This document shows positions 48,601 to 57,671 of a DNA stretch of 64,000 nucleotides, one piece after another (the stretch's first letter is position 1; each line of letters begins with the position of its first letter). The notes beneath the pieces are model-generated. The model searched no databases, was not told the origin of the DNA, and saw only the letters and a program-made list of their open reading frames with translations. The stretch comes from Nematostella vectensis. Lineage: Eukaryota; Cnidaria; Anthozoa; Actiniaria; Edwardsiidae. The translations under genes were made by a program, and so were the position numbers. The stretch covers positions 13,329,070 to 13,393,069 of the forward strand of contig NC_064038.1 of NCBI RefSeq assembly GCF_932526225.1. The letters run 5' to 3'.

Positions 48601-51600
48601 TGTACAAAATTACCGTCACATTATAATTTCAGGTTCATAAGTTATCCCACGTGAATATTAACCCATATATAGGAGTGTGTATCACCGCGCCTAACATCTG
48701 TATCGTATCGGAGGCCTGTGGCCGAGGGAGCCTGGCGGTGAGTGTATAAAACACTTATTAAAGCAGGGATGGGTATCTCATATCTGAGGTCGTTTATCTG
48801 GCCGTTTTGTCAGATCCGTATACTAAGGGTGGGGTGGGTAAGTAAGTACGTTATTCAGGTCGGAGGCCATGCGTTCTTTGCGGGCCGCCCCTAAATGATT
48901 TTTGGGGCCGACGAAAGAAAGCGCTTGATCCTTGTGCATGGTATGTCATCTGGCCTAGTTTTCAAATCGCTTGCGAGGGGAGGGGCCAATAAGAAGGTAA
49001 CAATATTTGGTTTGAACTGTGTATGAGGGATGGAGGTCAAGCGAGTGTGAATGCTCTAAGAGTCTCACTGACTGATAATATTTTTGGTAGATCGACTGAC
49101 TTATTTTATACTTATATCCTTACATACCTATACTTATGTACAGGATGTCCTTATCAACGATGACATCAAGCTTGACTGGACCTTTAAGATGTCATTTGCC
49201 ACTGATATCGCAGCGGTAAGAGGACTCTGGTGCCAGCTCAGATACCTTAAGTCGCGTTTAATCGCTCTTTGTTGCAATGCCCATAGTAAGAAGACTACTA
49301 AGTAAAGGTCAGACAAATTTTACTGCTCAACTTTACGCCCTTATAGTCACCTAAAGTCGTTGAAGTTGCCTAACGACTAGTCAAACTCGATGGCTAAAGT
49401 CAATTAAATTTGATTTAAATCACGCAAAAATGATGGTAACTTTTAGGCATATGAGTGTCCTCTTTAAATATCAGTAATAGGTCTCTAGCGATATTATTCG
49501 GCTAGCTAACTGTCGTGCAAGTTTTATCAGCTTTACGATGTTTTTAGCGTCTAATTGTGGAGCGGAGGGGGTACTACTGCTTAACACTCTCGGTGGGGAC
49601 AACATTTTTTACGTCTCGTTTACAACAGGGTATGGAAGCCTTGCATGCAAGTGAGGTTAGTTTCCATGGTAACCTGACGTCATCTAACTGTCTTGTTGAC
49701 CGGATGTGGGTGTGTAAAATTGCCGATTATGGGCTGCAGCGCTTCAGCAAACACACGTACGAGCCTGAAGAGCAGCTAACGGGGCAGACAGGTAAAAGTG
49801 TCATGTGGTAGAACCTGTCAATCAATCTTTTGTCACGTGGTACGCAGACGGCCTTTTTTATACCATGTACGCAATATTTATGGTTTAGATAGGAGGAATT
49901 AGAATGAGCCACGTTTTGCATAATATATCAATCTTTTTTTTGTCGGGTTTTCGTCGCCCTAGACCTGTTTATGTCAAGAAATTCCACGTAAACTTGCATG
50001 AATTCGTGTTTACTATGATTTTGCAGGCCGCCATTATGAAACAGGCCCAGGCCCTAGCAATTCTTTACCAACACAGGTTTCCCGCGCGCTAGCCCCAGGC
50101 TCTATGAAACCATTTAGAAAAGCGACTGCTATTTAGTGAATAAACCCCTTCTGGCGGCTGGGATATCGCTGGATAATGTAGAAGGATGAGAAATGGTATT
50201 AAAAATAAACAGTTAGCCGAGAAGCGAAGCTTCGAGGGCAACTGTGAAATTTCGAGGACCATTATCTCATCCGCGGGCATAATCCGCCGATATCACAGTG
50301 AGCCAAAGAAGGGGTTTATTTATTTTATATCCCAGTGACTACACTGGAAATGCGAAAAGAATACAATACACAAAAACTGGAAATCGACTCTGCCAAATTT
50401 TCGTCTTTAATAAGACTTCTTCAGTCTGCCCTAAAGACGATTAAAGACGAAAATTTGGCAGAGTCGATTTCCAGATTTTGTGTATTGTATTCATTGTTCT
50501 GGTACGAGATCGCGACAGTTTGGGCTTTTTGATTCTATTGGAAATGCGAAAAGTGTATTCTGCGCGCTTTGACGTGCACTGAAATGACGCCACGAGCGCG
50601 CATTGTTATTTTTGCAATTCGCGAAAGATAACAATCCATGCAACAATTTTTTATTAGAAAAAAAAATACAAGCTCAAAACTTGCATTTCACTGATGGCTT
50701 TACACCTAGACTGTTTTCTTATTGTTCTGCTGAGAGCTGGAATATAAATTTAAGCAAAAGTTTTCAATTTTGAAATCTTCTGCGCGCGCTGACGTGCACG
50801 GGAATGACGCCACGAGCGCGCGCTGTTGTGAAGTTCTTTGTCTTTAATTTTTCTTTCGCGTTTCAGGATAAATTCTAAAAAATATATATTGATGATTGTT
50901 CTATGAAAGAAATGAAACATTCTTTCCTTGCCTTTTTAGCGTTTTGAAAACCATGGTTTTTTGTTTGAGGAGTTATTGAGCAGACGAAAAGCGAGTTTTG
51001 ACTGCACAAAAATGTTCATAGCACAGATTTCACTTTGCTTGGACGTTATCGACTGATGTTTGTCCTGTGAAAATGTGCATGTGACCCGTATTGACCAATG
51101 AGTGCGCGTGAAAATTAATCACTGGGATATAATGATTGATATCAAACTCAGCCAGGATATGCAGGGCAATACCAATGCTTGTTGACATTCTTTTCTAATT
51201 ACAGCGAAGTTATGGATGGCCCCGGAGCACATGCGCAATGCAAGCAGCACAGGCTCGCAGCCGGGTGATGTGTATAGTTTTGGTGTTATACTCAGTGAAA
51301 TCGTGACAAGATGCGAACCGTTTGAAACCCTACGCGCAACGACATCAGTACATGGTAAGCTTTGATGATGACAATGATAATGATGATGACAACAACAATG
51401 ACGACAATAATAATCACGATGGTAGTGGTGCTGGTTATTATGATGACTAAGATGACGATGACAAATTTCTACGATAATTATGATGATGATGATGATACTG
51501 CAATGATGACAATAATAGATAGTAGTTGTGTTGGTTATTATGGTGATGACTTAGATCATGACAAATGCAATGACGACGATGATGATGGTGATGGTGATGA

Positions 51601-54600
51601 TGATGACAGCGACAAAATGATGATTTACAACGGGACACAGCAAGATGTCAGCGGTCGCAAACGCTTTTTTAGCTCGCGGATAAAGCTAAAGCAAGCGCCG
51701 TCTTCTTTTCATCGTCTTAAATCCTAAGGTCCTTTATAATGTAGCCTCTTCTCCTAAGATTCAGTGATGGGGGATTTATAACTATGGTAGTTCGATAACG
51801 ACTATCGTTCATCCATTTAAAGGGGCAGCGTCATGGTACTGCGCATGCCTGGAGTCAGTGTTTATTGTCGGCTTTTAATTGTCTACACACAGTTGAACTT
51901 TAATCTGTCAATGCCTTGTTTAATAATACGCAATATTTTATTGAAAACTATGTTTATTGACAGTTTGAGGTCATTTCCTTTGAATTTAAGTATCCCATAT
52001 GCACCAAAGGCTCATAAGTCAATATTAGAATTTGACTAAAATTCATTGTGTTTGGGCTGCAAAGCTCTTACCATGACACTGCCCCTTTAAGCATCGCGAT
52101 TCTCTATTCTTGTAATAGAGATCCTGCGACGGATAATGTCGACCGAGTTCCCGCCACTCCGCCCCACGCTGAATGCAGACGACTGTGACCCAACAATCAC
52201 CAAGTTCATCAAGCAGTGCTGGTCCGAGGAGCCTTCAGCCAGACCGACCTTCAGGGACATCAAGAAGAGCATGCGCAAGATCAACGGTGGAAGGTCAGTG
52301 GATACGATACATGCGCGCATGCGTTACCCAGAGACGGTCGCACTGGTCGGAGCACGGGCTGTAGGATAGTTCTACTCCAGAGCTAATGTCTTGCTAGTGT
52401 TGAATAAACCACATATTCCTTCACATATTTGCCTTGCTTCCGCTCCTTCCTCCACTATTTGGTGTGGACATTTTGAGGCGCGTTTTTTTTTTTCAATTTT
52501 TTTCCCATATTTGAACTAAAGATGTTTTATGTATAGAGCATAATCCTCTGAGTTATTTTTGTACTTCCAAAATGCGGAAAATGTTGATTTTTCTTTCATA
52601 GAAAACAGCGTCGTTAGCTTCTCTTCTCCCGATCTGTTCTATATCTATCACAATGCGAGGGGCGGCTCTAGAGAGTGCTAGGGGGGCCGTCCCCATATTT
52701 TCAGACATTTGGCTTAAAAATGGAAAAACGGAAGAACAATAAGTCCGGCCCCCCCCTTTCTTGAAACTTTTGCTTCGCCCCCCCCCTTTTTTAAACTTCT
52801 GGATCCGCCCCTAAATACCGACGATCTAAGAAATCCACCCTTGTTGGCTGCCTATAGCTAAGGATACGTTTACTACCTCAGGTCTTTGCGTCTAGTTGAT
52901 AGTATGCTGGGAAAGATGGACATTTATAGCAATAACCTCGAGGTGTTAGTCGAGGAACGAACGAGGCAGCTTGAGGCTGAGAAAGCCAAAACGGATCAGC
53001 TACTCTACGAAATGCTGCCTAGGTGAGTTTTGGATTAAGGAAAACTTAAAACATTAAAAAAATAACAGCCGTGGTGACGACCAGTCACCATCACCATCAC
53101 CAGCACCAGCACCATGTTAATTGTCACCACAATTATAGTCGTCATTCTCATTCTCATTGTTAAATAAAATATTTTTTTAAATAAAAATGAATACATGTAT
53201 AATACAATTACATATATACTATTTTCCTAGGTGTGTATAAAAATATCACTATCGAAAACCGAACATAACTGATAAAAAGAAAAAATAATTCATATAAATA
53301 TCAAGGTAAAAACAATAATACAAATTGCATCAAAAGCAAGATTTAAGAGTTGGGTTTTAGGGCACCTTTAACAAGTGCAGAATTGACTTTGCTTTAGAGG
53401 GAGTTCATTCAATAGTATCGGACTTGTAATAAAAAGTGAACGGTCCCGGATTTGGCGGATTTTCTTTTGGAAATCACCATCACCATCACCATCACCATCA
53501 CCATCACCATCACCATCACCATCACCATCACCATCACCATCACCATCACCATCACCATCACCATCACCATCACCATCACCATCACCATCACCATCACCAT
53601 CACCATCACCATCACCATCACCATCACCATCACCATCACCATCACCATCACCATCACCATCACCATCACCATCACCATCACCATCACCATCACCATCACC
53701 ATCACCATCACCATCACCATATCACCATCACCATCACCATCACCATCATCATCACCATCATCAACTTTTGACGCTTGAAACTCTTACCCAATCTCTCGCG
53801 TCTATAGGCCCGTTGCGGACCAGCTGAAGTCTGGGAAGAGCGTGGAAGCGGAGCTTTTTGACCAAGTGACCGTGTTTTTCAGCGACATCGTGGGATTCAC
53901 CAAGCTATCCTCTTCCAGCACTCCTATACAGGTACAACCTGACGTCACTTCCTGTTATTGGCTTGATTTAAATAAAATGTCGTCCAATCCGGTTTAGGGT
54001 GTACAGCTTTGAGCTCTACTCGAAACACTGAGATGCAATACTTATCTGACATAAGTATATATACTTGATGAAAACACCAACATTTCCAAATTGCTGACAA
54101 TAGGTGACTTGCACTAAGAAATCATGTGACTATTTTCGCGCGCTCAGGCTTTTAGTGGCGAAATATCGATAACAACAAACAACTTATTAAGCTCTTTCAA
54201 ATTAGCTGGGCCATTTCTTTTTTAGGAGAGCTTATTTTCGTGATATGTTTTTTTGTCGCTTCCTGTGGTGACGGGCGCAGTCATCTCTGTTTTTATTTTG
54301 GCTTGAATATGCCACTCAAAAAGTCACCAGATCATCCTATTAAAAACGCCGACAATTCCAGAGCCTATGGTTTCAGGTTATTTTAGTAGAAATATTGTAG
54401 ATCCTTTTATTCTTGATAAATGCAAAAAGGCATTGTATTTAATTAAAATAATGGCTTATTTATTGCATGCGATGTGAGCCAAATCTAAACCTACTAAACC
54501 AACACTAATTATTGCCGTTTAAACGCAGCCTTATGTCCCACTTTTAGTCTAACGCTGCGTTGTTGCGCCCATGGTTGAAATGGCTAAAATGTATTTCAGG

Positions 54601-56381
54601 TTGTGACGTTTTTGAATGATCTCTACACGTATTTCGACAACATCATTCCGAACTATGACGTCTACAAAGTAAGGTTAAAGGAGTAATCTATAAACTGATC
54701 TGGATTGTGTTCCTAGAAAGCAGGTTAACGCTAGCCTAGGGATGAATGCCCTTTTTATCCAATAAAATGTCAAAATAGCCGTGTTTATCCCTGGGTTAGC
54801 GCTTACCTGCTTTCTAGGAACCGGGCCCTGTTGGCTTGTATTAGGTAAAAGCTATTGCTGGCTTTGGGATCCCTGTGTTAACATGTGACGGTCTGTATCG
54901 GCGGTCTATGGGTTCCCTGTGTTATCACGTGACTTCCTGCTGCCTCAGGTCGAGACGATCGGTGACGCATACATGGTTGTATCGGGTCTGCCAGAGAAAA
55001 ACCGTGACCGTCACGCAGGGGAGATAGCCACTATGGCGTTACACTTGTTGTGTGACATACGGACCTTCAAGATACGTCATGTACCGGATACAAGTCCCAA
55101 GCTGAGAGTTGGAATACACACAGGCAAGAAATGACACAGTCGGAGAGTGAAGATTCCTAAATTACTGTATTGCGTCTGTTTATCTCACATCGAGTAAACA
55201 AGGTTTTGGAACAGAATTTTGTTTATTGAAAACGGCGAGTTACGTCTTTCCCCCCTGGGAGGGGGGGACTCTCCAGAAAAAATAGACGGGGGTGATCCGT
55301 CACATATAAACTTTCGACCAACTTTTATCCCTTACAGGGTGCTGAAGGATTTTTTCCGATTTTGCTGGTATAAAATTCGACCAACTGCTATTCCTAAGGA
55401 GGTGTTATCTGCTATCCCCCGGGGTTAAAAATTCCTTCGACCACACCCAATTTCTGTTGACCACGCCAAAGTGCCATCCCTTAAAATCGATTTTGCCGAC
55501 GATCATCCCCGTCCGGAGTCCTCCCCCCCCCCCCCCCCCCCCCCCAGGGGTCTTTTCATCCCCGTCCGGAGTCCCCCCCCTTCACCCCCCCGGGGTCTTT
55601 TCACTTGCTCATATCCAGGTCTAACGACTCGTCCGGTTCATTAACTCTTAAAGATCTAATAACTCGTCTCTTTTCACTCGCTCTTCTAACGACTTCTACT
55701 TTTCACTCTCTCTTTTCACTCTCTCTTTTAAGGACTCGTGTCTTCTTACTCGCTGTTATTAATAATAACTTGTCTTTTCTATCTCATATTCTCAGGTCCT
55801 GCGGTTGCTGGCGTTGTAGGAATAAAGAAGCCTCGCTATGACGTATTCGGAGACACAGTAAACGTAGCATCGAGGATGGAGTCAAATGGCGTCCGTGAGT
55901 GTAATCTATTAAATTTTAGAGTATTGAGCTTAACAAAAAGATAAAATCTATAATGATATCAGACAAAAAACAATTGTTGTGTGATTTTGGATTGCTCCTC
56001 CACATAATAACAATATCTTTCCCTCCTCCTAAAATGGATCAATTCGTCATAGTCAGATAATCATATTTTCCCGTAGCTAATCGAATCCATATCAGTGCCG
56101 AGTGCAGAAAGGCGTTGTTGAATCTTGGCGGTTATCATATGGAAAGAAGGGGCGAGATCGAACTCAAGGTAAATGTTAGCATAAGTGAACTTGGTTCATA
56201 CGCTATATGATGCAAAATAACTAAATATATTTTGTCACTGAAATCGGTCATTTGACATTTATCTGTGCACCATCTCTCAGTATTTCTTGTGATTTTTTCG
56301 CAGGGCAAGGGCAAAGTGATCACGTATTTTCTCAATGGGAAAGATGGCTTTAACAGAGTGCGTCCTGAGCCTTCTAACTAA
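37321..56381 (+). CDS. Receptor (membrane) guanylate cyclase, 20 coding exons, 1009 aa
   Basis: Paralogue of the minus-strand gene at 19024. Coding exons: 37321-37978, 41626-41906, 44639-44774, 45465-45665, 45962-46061, 46781-46886, 47167-47193, 48296-48373, 48633-48737, 49144-49215, 49629-49791, 51205-51354, 52119-52293, 52882-53022, 53808-53931, 54600-54668, 54949-55123, 55796-55894, 56077-56168, 56304-56381. They total 3030 nt with all phases consistent. All introns are GT-AG except the one after 55123, which is GC-AG. The protein should sit in the plasma membrane and make cyclic nucleotide from inside when the ectodomain is engaged. The purine-specificity pocket is unusual (E864 with D936). 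The ATG at 37321 is followed by a good signal peptide. Exon boundaries are hand-called. Confidence 0.9.
37979..40348. other. First part of intron 1 of the plus gene
   Basis: AT-rich intronic sequence with a long poly-T at 39547-39580 and no supported exon. Frames at 39405-39641 run into the poly-T and look random. Confidence 0.5.
40349..40682. repeat. MITE family with TATAAGAACGTC...GACGTTCTTATA ends, copy 2
   Basis: The left end is TTTTATAAGAACGTCC and the right end GACGTTCTTATAAAA. The left half matches 24990-25083 in inverted orientation (TCCAGCCTGAGATATCACCA, AAGAACATGTCAAGG). It lies in intron 1 of the plus cyclase. Confidence 0.75.
41205..41368. repeat. G-rich MITE-like element, inverted relative of 52659-52820
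   Basis: Contains GGTTTCAAGAAAGGGGGG and ends CCTAAATCCGCCCCTG. The reverse complement matches CCCCCCTTTCTTGAAAC and GGGGCGG at 52659-52820. Both copies are within introns of the plus gene. Confidence 0.6.
41889..42475. repeat. Minisatellite, 42-bp unit, containing a copied 5' splice site
   Basis: About 13 copies of a unit beginning GTGAGATTGGGTGGGTTAGA and ending GCAGAGGGGCTAAG. The founder unit starts inside exon 2 (GCTGGCAGAGGGTTTAAG at 41889-41906) and crosses its donor, so every unit contains AAG|GTGAGA. The length is a multiple of three and the frame of exon 2 is open through all units but the first, where TTAG replaces TAAG and gives an in-frame TAG at 41946-41948. Confidence 0.93.
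42510..44370. repeat. Minisatellite, 78-bp dimer of 39-bp units
   Basis: About 24 dimers. One half carries GCTAAGGTGAGATAGGTTGG and the other GTTAAGGTGATATGG; both end in CTAGTAGAGGG. The array is related to the 42-bp array before it (shared AAGGTGAGA and GCTAG). It fills the rest of intron 2. A 228-codon minus-strand frame across it is a repeat artefact. Confidence 0.93.
44820..45290. repeat. ATC/CAT-rich microsatellite region in intron 3
   Basis: Interrupted (ATC)n and (CATCAC)n runs, again at 45415-45435. They give false Ile/His/Met-rich frames on both strands. The region is flanked by exons 3 and 4. Confidence 0.85.
45962..46061 (+). CDS. Plus cyclase, exon 5: transmembrane helix
   Basis: Residues 426-459. 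[20 protein letters not shown] forms the membrane span, followed by YKR at the cytoplasmic border. Entry phase 1 and exit phase 2 match the minus gene. It includes a Gly-Gly-x2-Gly patch (449-453) that could pack helices in the dimer. Confidence 0.9.
46230..46445. repeat. Diverged tandem repeat in intron 5
   Basis: ACAGCGCCGACATCAGTCAG-like and AAAGCCCATAGTGTAAA-like blocks recur three times with variable spacing (about 65-75 bp). Confidence 0.6.
46521..46706. repeat. MITE-like element just upstream of exon 6
   Basis: The left end is CGGTCGATTGACAAAACGTT with GTCGTCAA. The right end is TTGACGACAACG with ACAATCGACTG, an imperfect inverted pair of about 28 bp. It ends about 75 nt before the exon 6 acceptor. 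Confidence 0.65.
46781..53022 (+). CDS. Plus cyclase, exons 6-14: kinase-homology domain and signalling helix
   Basis: Residues 459-798. Lys510 (VFVKKI) is in the beta-3 position. [12 protein letters not shown] replaces the HRD loop (HGN 601-603) and DYG (621-623) replaces DFG, so it is a pseudokinase like its paralogue. KLWMAPEHM and [14 protein letters not shown] follow, then [11 protein letters not shown]. Exon 14 gives the coiled linker ([20 protein letters not shown]), ending MLPR. Exon 7 is only 27 nt. Introns here carry a 26-bp minisatellite, a MITE, a composite hairpin element and a dispersed repeat. Confidence 0.87.
47167..47193 (+). CDS. 27-nt micro-exon (exon 7) of the plus cyclase gene
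   Basis: Encodes RYALVGRYK in phase 0 between TFSFR and NRPVFVKKI. The acceptor has a good pyrimidine tract (CGCTACTTATTCCTGCTCAG) and the donor is AAG|GTACTG. The minus paralogue has a 78-nt exon in the same place, also phase 0, ending LANYK. That supports the micro-exon as the second half of the equivalent exon. Skipping it would keep frame. Confidence 0.7.
47215..47905. repeat. Minisatellite, 26-bp unit, about 25 copies
   Basis: The unit is close to GGGTGATTGGTTGGAGGGGGAA with small length changes. It begins about 20 nt after the micro-exon donor, placing a purine-rich array immediately downstream of that 5' splice site. Confidence 0.9.
49950..50105. repeat. Dispersed repeat, copy 2
   Basis: Same-orientation partial copy of 31180-31340, sharing CGTAAACTTGCATGAATTCG and CAGGTTTCCCGCGC. 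It is intronic, between exons 11 and 12 of the plus gene. Confidence 0.65.
50120..51135. mobile_element. Composite inverted-repeat element in intron 11 of the plus gene
   Basis: GGGATAT motifs with AATCACTGGGATATAATGAT at the right and an inverted TATCCCAGTGA at 50328 suggest element ends. Inside are a long hairpin (50360-50492) and two direct copies of a GC-rich block (GACGTGCAC..GAATGACGCCACGAGCGCGC at about 50560 and 50780). No transposase is seen. Confidence 0.5.
50360..50492. repeat. Long near-perfect hairpin, about 52-bp stem
   Basis: The left arm (50360-50411) starts GAATACAATACACAAAAACT and ends TTTTCGTCTTTAAT. The right arm (50440-50492) is its inverted copy with a one-base gap. The loop is about 28 nt. 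Transcribed as part of intron 11, it would form stable double-stranded RNA. Confidence 0.9.
51362..51640. repeat. GAT-rich microsatellite in the intron after exon 12
   Basis: Interrupted GATGAT and GACAAC runs begin right after the donor of exon 12 (51354). They give a false 121-codon Met/Asp-rich frame. Confidence 0.85.
52659..52820. repeat. MITE-like element with GGGGCGG...CCGCCCC ends
   Basis: The left end is GAGGGGCGGCTCTAGAG and the right end CTTCTGGATCCGCCCCTA. The centre has two CCCCCCC runs. It is related to 41205-41368 in inverted orientation. It sits just upstream of exon 14. Confidence 0.65.
53475..53750. repeat. (CACCAT)n hexanucleotide array, about 41 pure copies
   Basis: An almost uninterrupted CACCAT run in the intron before exon 15, ending in impure copies. 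It produces poly-His, Ile-Thr and Met-Val false frames of about 105-111 codons. A short related patch lies at 53084-53115. Purity over about 245 bp suggests a highly mutable tract. Confidence 0.97.
53808..56381 (+). CDS. Plus cyclase, exons 15-20: class III cyclase catalytic domain
   Basis: Residues 798-1009. Metal aspartates lie in FFSDIVGFT (D824) and ETIGDAYMV (D868). The Asn/Arg pair is in VNVASRMES (N943, R947). The specificity residues are E864, as in guanylate cyclases, and D936 in [11 protein letters not shown], where guanylate cyclases have Cys and adenylyl cyclases have Asp. NVASRM is also the adenylyl cyclase form (NTASRM is usual). Exons 15 and 16 (124 and 69 nt) are separated by an intron of 668 nt that the paralogue lacks. 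The protein ends [20 protein letters not shown] plus three residues. Fold residues are intact, so an active enzyme is expected; substrate preference is open. Confidence 0.9.
54100..54341. repeat. MITE family (TAGGTGACTTGCACTAAG end), copy 1
   Basis: The left end is ATAGGTGACTTGCACTAAGA and the right end GTCACCAGATCATCCTAT. The interior matches 60098-60381 (CTCAGGCTTTT, GGGCGCAGTCA, GCCACTCAAA). It lies within the intron that the minus cyclase gene lacks. Confidence 0.75.
55124..55125 (+). other. Non-canonical GC splice donor
   Basis: Exon 17 ends CACACAG and is followed by GCAAGA. The next exon restores [13 protein letters not shown] exactly in frame with acceptor ATTCTCAG. CAG|GCAAG is a strong consensus for the GC-AG class. 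The minus paralogue has CAG|GTGAG at the same place. Confidence 0.85.
55522..55600. repeat. Poly-C tract with duplicated flank
   Basis: About 24 C residues. CATCCCCGTCCGGAGTC stands on both sides, as does GGGGTCTTTTCA. It lies inside the GC-AG intron. Confidence 0.85.
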
Positions 56382-56610
56382 CGACGCCGAGCGGTTTTAC
56401 CGGAAGAAATCTGAGCCTTCCAAAACATTTTTATGTAAAGTATAATACATTTGGCCGTCTAACGGTCAGTTTAAAAGGGTGCAAAGTCATTTGGTTTGAT
56501 GGGATGCAACCTTGAGCTTTTCAACGGAACGCTGATCGGGTTTAGCAGAGTGCAGGCAGAGTCTTCTAACAGACCGTCGGTCAGTTTAAAAGAGTGCCAC
56601 TTAAGCCATT
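56349..56610. repeat. Decayed duplication of the coding end in the 3' UTR
   Basis: TTTAACAGAGTGCGTCCTGA with CCTTCTAACTAACGACG at the end of exon 20 is echoed near 56540 by TTTAGCAGAGTGCAGGCAGA with TCTTCTAACAGACCGTCGG. GTCAGTTTAAAAG occurs at 56465 and 56579. Confidence 0.55.
56444..56449 (+). promoter_or_regulatory. Weak polyadenylation-signal candidate, plus cyclase gene
   Basis: AATACA, a variant hexamer, lies 63 nt after the stop codon. No AATAAA was seen in the next few hundred bases. This is a guess based on position. Confidence 0.2.
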
Positions 56611-56754
56611 TCCGCCGAGGAAGACTTAAATATCCATTGAAATGAGCTTTAAACGAGAGACATTTGTAAATTTGAAAATTGGAAGTAACCAATGGCTTTA
56701 AGCATTATGCGATACATTTTTATCATAAGGACAGAGTCTTGTTTAGATACAGCC

Positions 56755-57115
56755 CCGGATAACCTCGCACACAAGAAATCCTATAAGCACAGCATATTGC
56801 ACACAAGAAATCTTATAAATGCCGCACCAAGGACGAAAGAAATCGAATAGACACCGCACCAAGAACGCAAAAAATCCTTATAAATGCCGCACCAGGACAC
56901 AAGAAATCTTATAGACACCGAACCTAGGATACAAAAAAAAAATCTTAGAAACACCGCAGCTAGGATGCAAAAAATCGAATAAACACCGCACCAAGAACGC
57001 AAGAAATCCTTATAAATGTCGCATCTAGGACGCAAGAGATCCTATAAATGCTGCACCTAGAACGCAAAGAAATCCTATAAACCCCGCACCAAGGACGCAA
57101 GAAATCCAAACAAAG
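56755..57115. repeat. Tandem repeat, about 30-35 bp unit
   Basis: About ten imperfect copies of GACGCAAGAAATCCTATAAA with CGCACCAAG. It is downstream of the plus cyclase gene and gives false Cys/Phe-rich minus-strand frames. Confidence 0.8.
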
Positions 57116-57671
57116 TCGCTTGTGTAAGTCAAAATGATACTTCACTTATGATACACGTCTCTCAGAGTATGCTAAGACTGTGTCAAGCGATAAATGCATG
57201 AAGATGACAATATGGAAGTGTACGGGGGTGCCGCTTTCGAAGAGCTTTCAATACCGCTCCGCTTCAAATATGAGTGCCACCTTTAAGGTACAAGATATTT
57301 AAAAATAGGCACTCCCTTAAATATCCTTTTTACTCCCCCCCCCCTCCCCCGTATCATAAACCAAAAATGAAAATATGCTCTCGCAAGGAAACGGGTGCCC
57401 GCCTAGAAAGCTACCCTCGTGAGACAAAAGAGCCATTTGCTACAAGTTTTAACGTACTTAATGATTACACTTTCTCGATGATACCTTCAACTTTCGGAAT
57501 TACGTTTTTATTAATAATCCTTATTTCTAATACAAGATTGACTCTTTATGATATATGCGGCGACTTCAGGAATCCTACAGGTTCTTTAATGTTGAAATGC
57601 GGCCATCAAAGTACGACTGATATATTAACATGAAATGATGTTAGTTTTGAGTTTATGCCTGTCACGTGGTT
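57116..57671. other. Spacer between repeat array and TRAF-like locus
   Basis: No gene seen. A poly-C run lies near 57334-57350 and an ORF of 119 codons (57274-57633) has no recognisable motif. Confidence 0.4.

Noticed and set aside
53409-53778. Poly-His, Ile-Thr and Met-Val ORFs of about 105 codons
   Set aside because: Direct product of the (CACCAT)n microsatellite.
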